A stretch of 64,000 bases of DNA from NCBI GenBank assembly GCA_963663635.2, contig CAXXMY010000022.1, forward strand, positions 1 through 64,000. Reading direction: 5' to 3'. The stretch is from Poriferisodalis sp963663635 (GTDB taxonomy: Bacteria > Actinomycetota > Acidimicrobiia > Acidimicrobiales > Poriferisodalaceae). The first letter of the stretch is position 1. Every line of letters starts with the position of its first letter. The translations under genes and the position numbers were made by a program. The notes beneath the pieces were generated by a model. That model ran no database searches, was not told the origin of the DNA, and saw nothing but the letters and a program-made list of their open reading frames with translations. Positions 63,105 to 64,000 of this stretch are shown here, in pieces.

Positions 63105-63473
63105 ATGTTGCAATGCGTGCGGGGAACGTGCACTGAAGCGGCCACGGCGGGTCTGGGCTATGACATCGCCCGCACCATGGCATGGATTTACGAACTCGAC
63201 GCCGCGACGATGGCAGGAGCGCATCGCAATCGGGACGTCGTCGTCCCGCTGTGCCCGATGCACGCTGACAGGATCCGCGTCCCGCTGGGCTGGGACTTCC
63301 AGGACCAGCGAGTCGCCAAACCCGAGCCGGTGTCAATGCCTGTCGAGGCCACGGAGCCGCTCTTCGAGCCCCGTTCGAGGCCCGAACCCGAGGAGCTTGC
63401 CGAGCCTGCGCCAGAGGCGCATCCCTCAATGCTCGAACGGGCCTTCCGGGCCGCGCCTGTACGCGGCCGCTGA
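63105..63473 (+). CDS. DUF3499 family protein
   Basis: The protein of 122 residues begins MLQCVRGTCTEAATAGLGYD and has VVVPLCPMHADRIRVPLGW. The conserved Cys and His residues suggest zinc binding, with CxxxxC and CPMH as ligands. The rest is a Pro/Glu-rich tail. DUF3499 is an actinobacterial family of unknown function. The ATG at 63105 was chosen because the conserved part starts there. Confidence 0.82.
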   Translation: MLQCVRGTCTEAATAGLGYDIARTMAWIYELDAATMAGAHRNRDVVVPLCPMHADRIRVPLGWDFQDQRVAKPEPVSMPVEATEPLFEPRSRPEPEELAEPAPEAHPSMLERAFRAAPVRGR

Positions 63474-63485
63474 TGAGCTGCGGCG

Positions 63486-63746
63486 CTACAGCAGGCTCAC
63501 ATCCCGCACAGCGGTGAGCACCAAGCGGCCCTGGGGATTCATGGTCGCCCGATAGCGGATGCCGTCAGCGTCGGCGAGCACCAGCTCGTTCCCCTCGTTG
63601 GCGATCAGCAGTTCGATCCCGAGTTCTTCGGACAGCGCGGCGCGACTCGCTTCAAGCGCAGCCCGCATCCTGGTGCGCCGCTGCGCTTCCAACAGGTCCA
63701 TGTCGTACTCGACAAAGTCCCCCGGCTCGGTCCCACTGGGCCGCAT
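63486..63746 (-). CDS. Hypothetical protein
   Basis: A frame of about 86 residues reads GDFVEYDMDLLEAQRRTRMR, AALEASRAALSEELGIELLI and LADADGIRYRATMNPQGRLV. It has one amphipathic helix and then strands, with no motif I recognise. A longer start at 63818 is possible but would overlap the control region of the next gene. It converges with DUF3499, with 12 bases between the stops. Confidence 0.5.
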   Translation of the reverse strand: MRPSGTEPGDFVEYDMDLLEAQRRTRMRAALEASRAALSEELGIELLIANEGNELVLADADGIRYRATMNPQGRLVLTAVRDVSLL

Positions 63747-63850
63747 CCCGCCACTCTCGCACACCCAGGAGTCCTGCTGCGGCGCAACTGTTTGAAGCAC
63801 GGAGGCCCTTGCCAACATGCTCCCCGGGTGCGCACCAGTAGCGTGACCGC

Positions 63851-64000
63851 GTGAGCCTGTGGGTGGCTGTGCCGCTGTCGCTGGTGTTCATCTACGTCGT
63901 CTATCGCATCGGCCTGCGGATGATGGCGACGTTCTCGCGGCCGATCCCGCCCCCGCCCCCGCCGGGGGAGCTGCGCCGAGTGCGCTTGACCTACCGCTGC
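63851..64000 (+). CDS. Membrane protein, cut by the window end
   Basis: The frame starts at a GTG and reads SLWVAVPLSLVFIYVVYRIG then LRMMATFSRPIPPPPPPGEL and continues past 64000. It has one membrane segment followed by a Pro-rich linker. The rest is missing, so no family can be named. Confidence 0.5.
   Translation, partial: MSLWVAVPLSLVFIYVVYRIGLRMMATFSRPIPPPPPPGELRRVRLTYRC

Overview
This window is the replication-origin region of a high-GC actinobacterium. The order rpmH-dnaA-oriC-dnaN-recF-dciA-gyrB-gyrA, the neighbouring parA/parB/parS, and actinobacterial marker genes (CarD, CwlM, DUF5318, DUF3499, DUF3566, a maleylpyruvate-isomerase-fold enzyme of the mycothiol-dependent type and several LLM flavin/F420 enzymes) all point there. 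I infer a deep, possibly marine lineage such as Acidimicrobiia, but nothing here proves the class.

Layout. 1-20000 is the left arm of the origin region. It holds tRNA-Gly, the rpsF-ssb-rpsR-rplI-dnaB group, a degenerate class A penicillin-binding protein at the usual ponA position, pcnA, DUF5318, carD, murJ, a DegV protein, a separate MviN-type pseudokinase, a decayed IS982 element, trxB-trxA-cwlM, parB-parA with a perfect parS site, rsmG, and a KH-R3H protein. 20001-26054 is an accessory island: a Rieske oxygenase, an IS110 element, a deleted IS30 copy, and a GPP34-cytochrome P450 fusion. It separates the KH-R3H gene from a Jag-N gene. 26055-39447 resumes the core: Jag-N, yidC, yidD, rnpA, rpmH, dnaA, a second deleted IS30 copy beside oriC, dnaN, recF, dciA, gyrB and gyrA. 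39448-47255 holds DUF3566, tRNA-Ile, tRNA-Ala, lgt, two LLM oxidoreductases, an MFS carrier and small membrane proteins. 47260-63473 is catabolic and accessory: a broken TPR gene, an Asp-box propeller, a UGSC selenoprotein with an in-frame UGA and a SECIS-like hairpin, a broken partner gene, a homocysteine methyltransferase, enoyl-CoA hydratase, a ruined CoA-transferase, SDR, LLM, acyl-CoA ligase, an AbiE-like toxin-antitoxin pair, acyl-CoA dehydrogenase and DUF3499.

How it works together. The core genes start replication (DnaA, DnaN, DnaB, DciA, gyrase), separate origins (ParAB-parS), finish tRNA and RNase P (PcnA, RnpA), insert membrane proteins (YidC/YidD/Jag) and control peptidoglycan precursor flow (MurJ, pseudokinase, CwlM). 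The right-hand genes look like acyl-CoA and flavin/F420 catabolism plus methyl-transfer or selenium chemistry.

Decay and indels. Several genes are broken: dnaB by one extra G, the TPR gene by a 5-bp duplication and a nonsense codon, the CoA-transferase by several lesions, and all three kinds of insertion sequence except IS110. Some indels sit in G runs and may be assembly errors; the 5-bp duplication and the exact IS30 deletions look like real mutations. A short intergenic repeat occurs at least six times.
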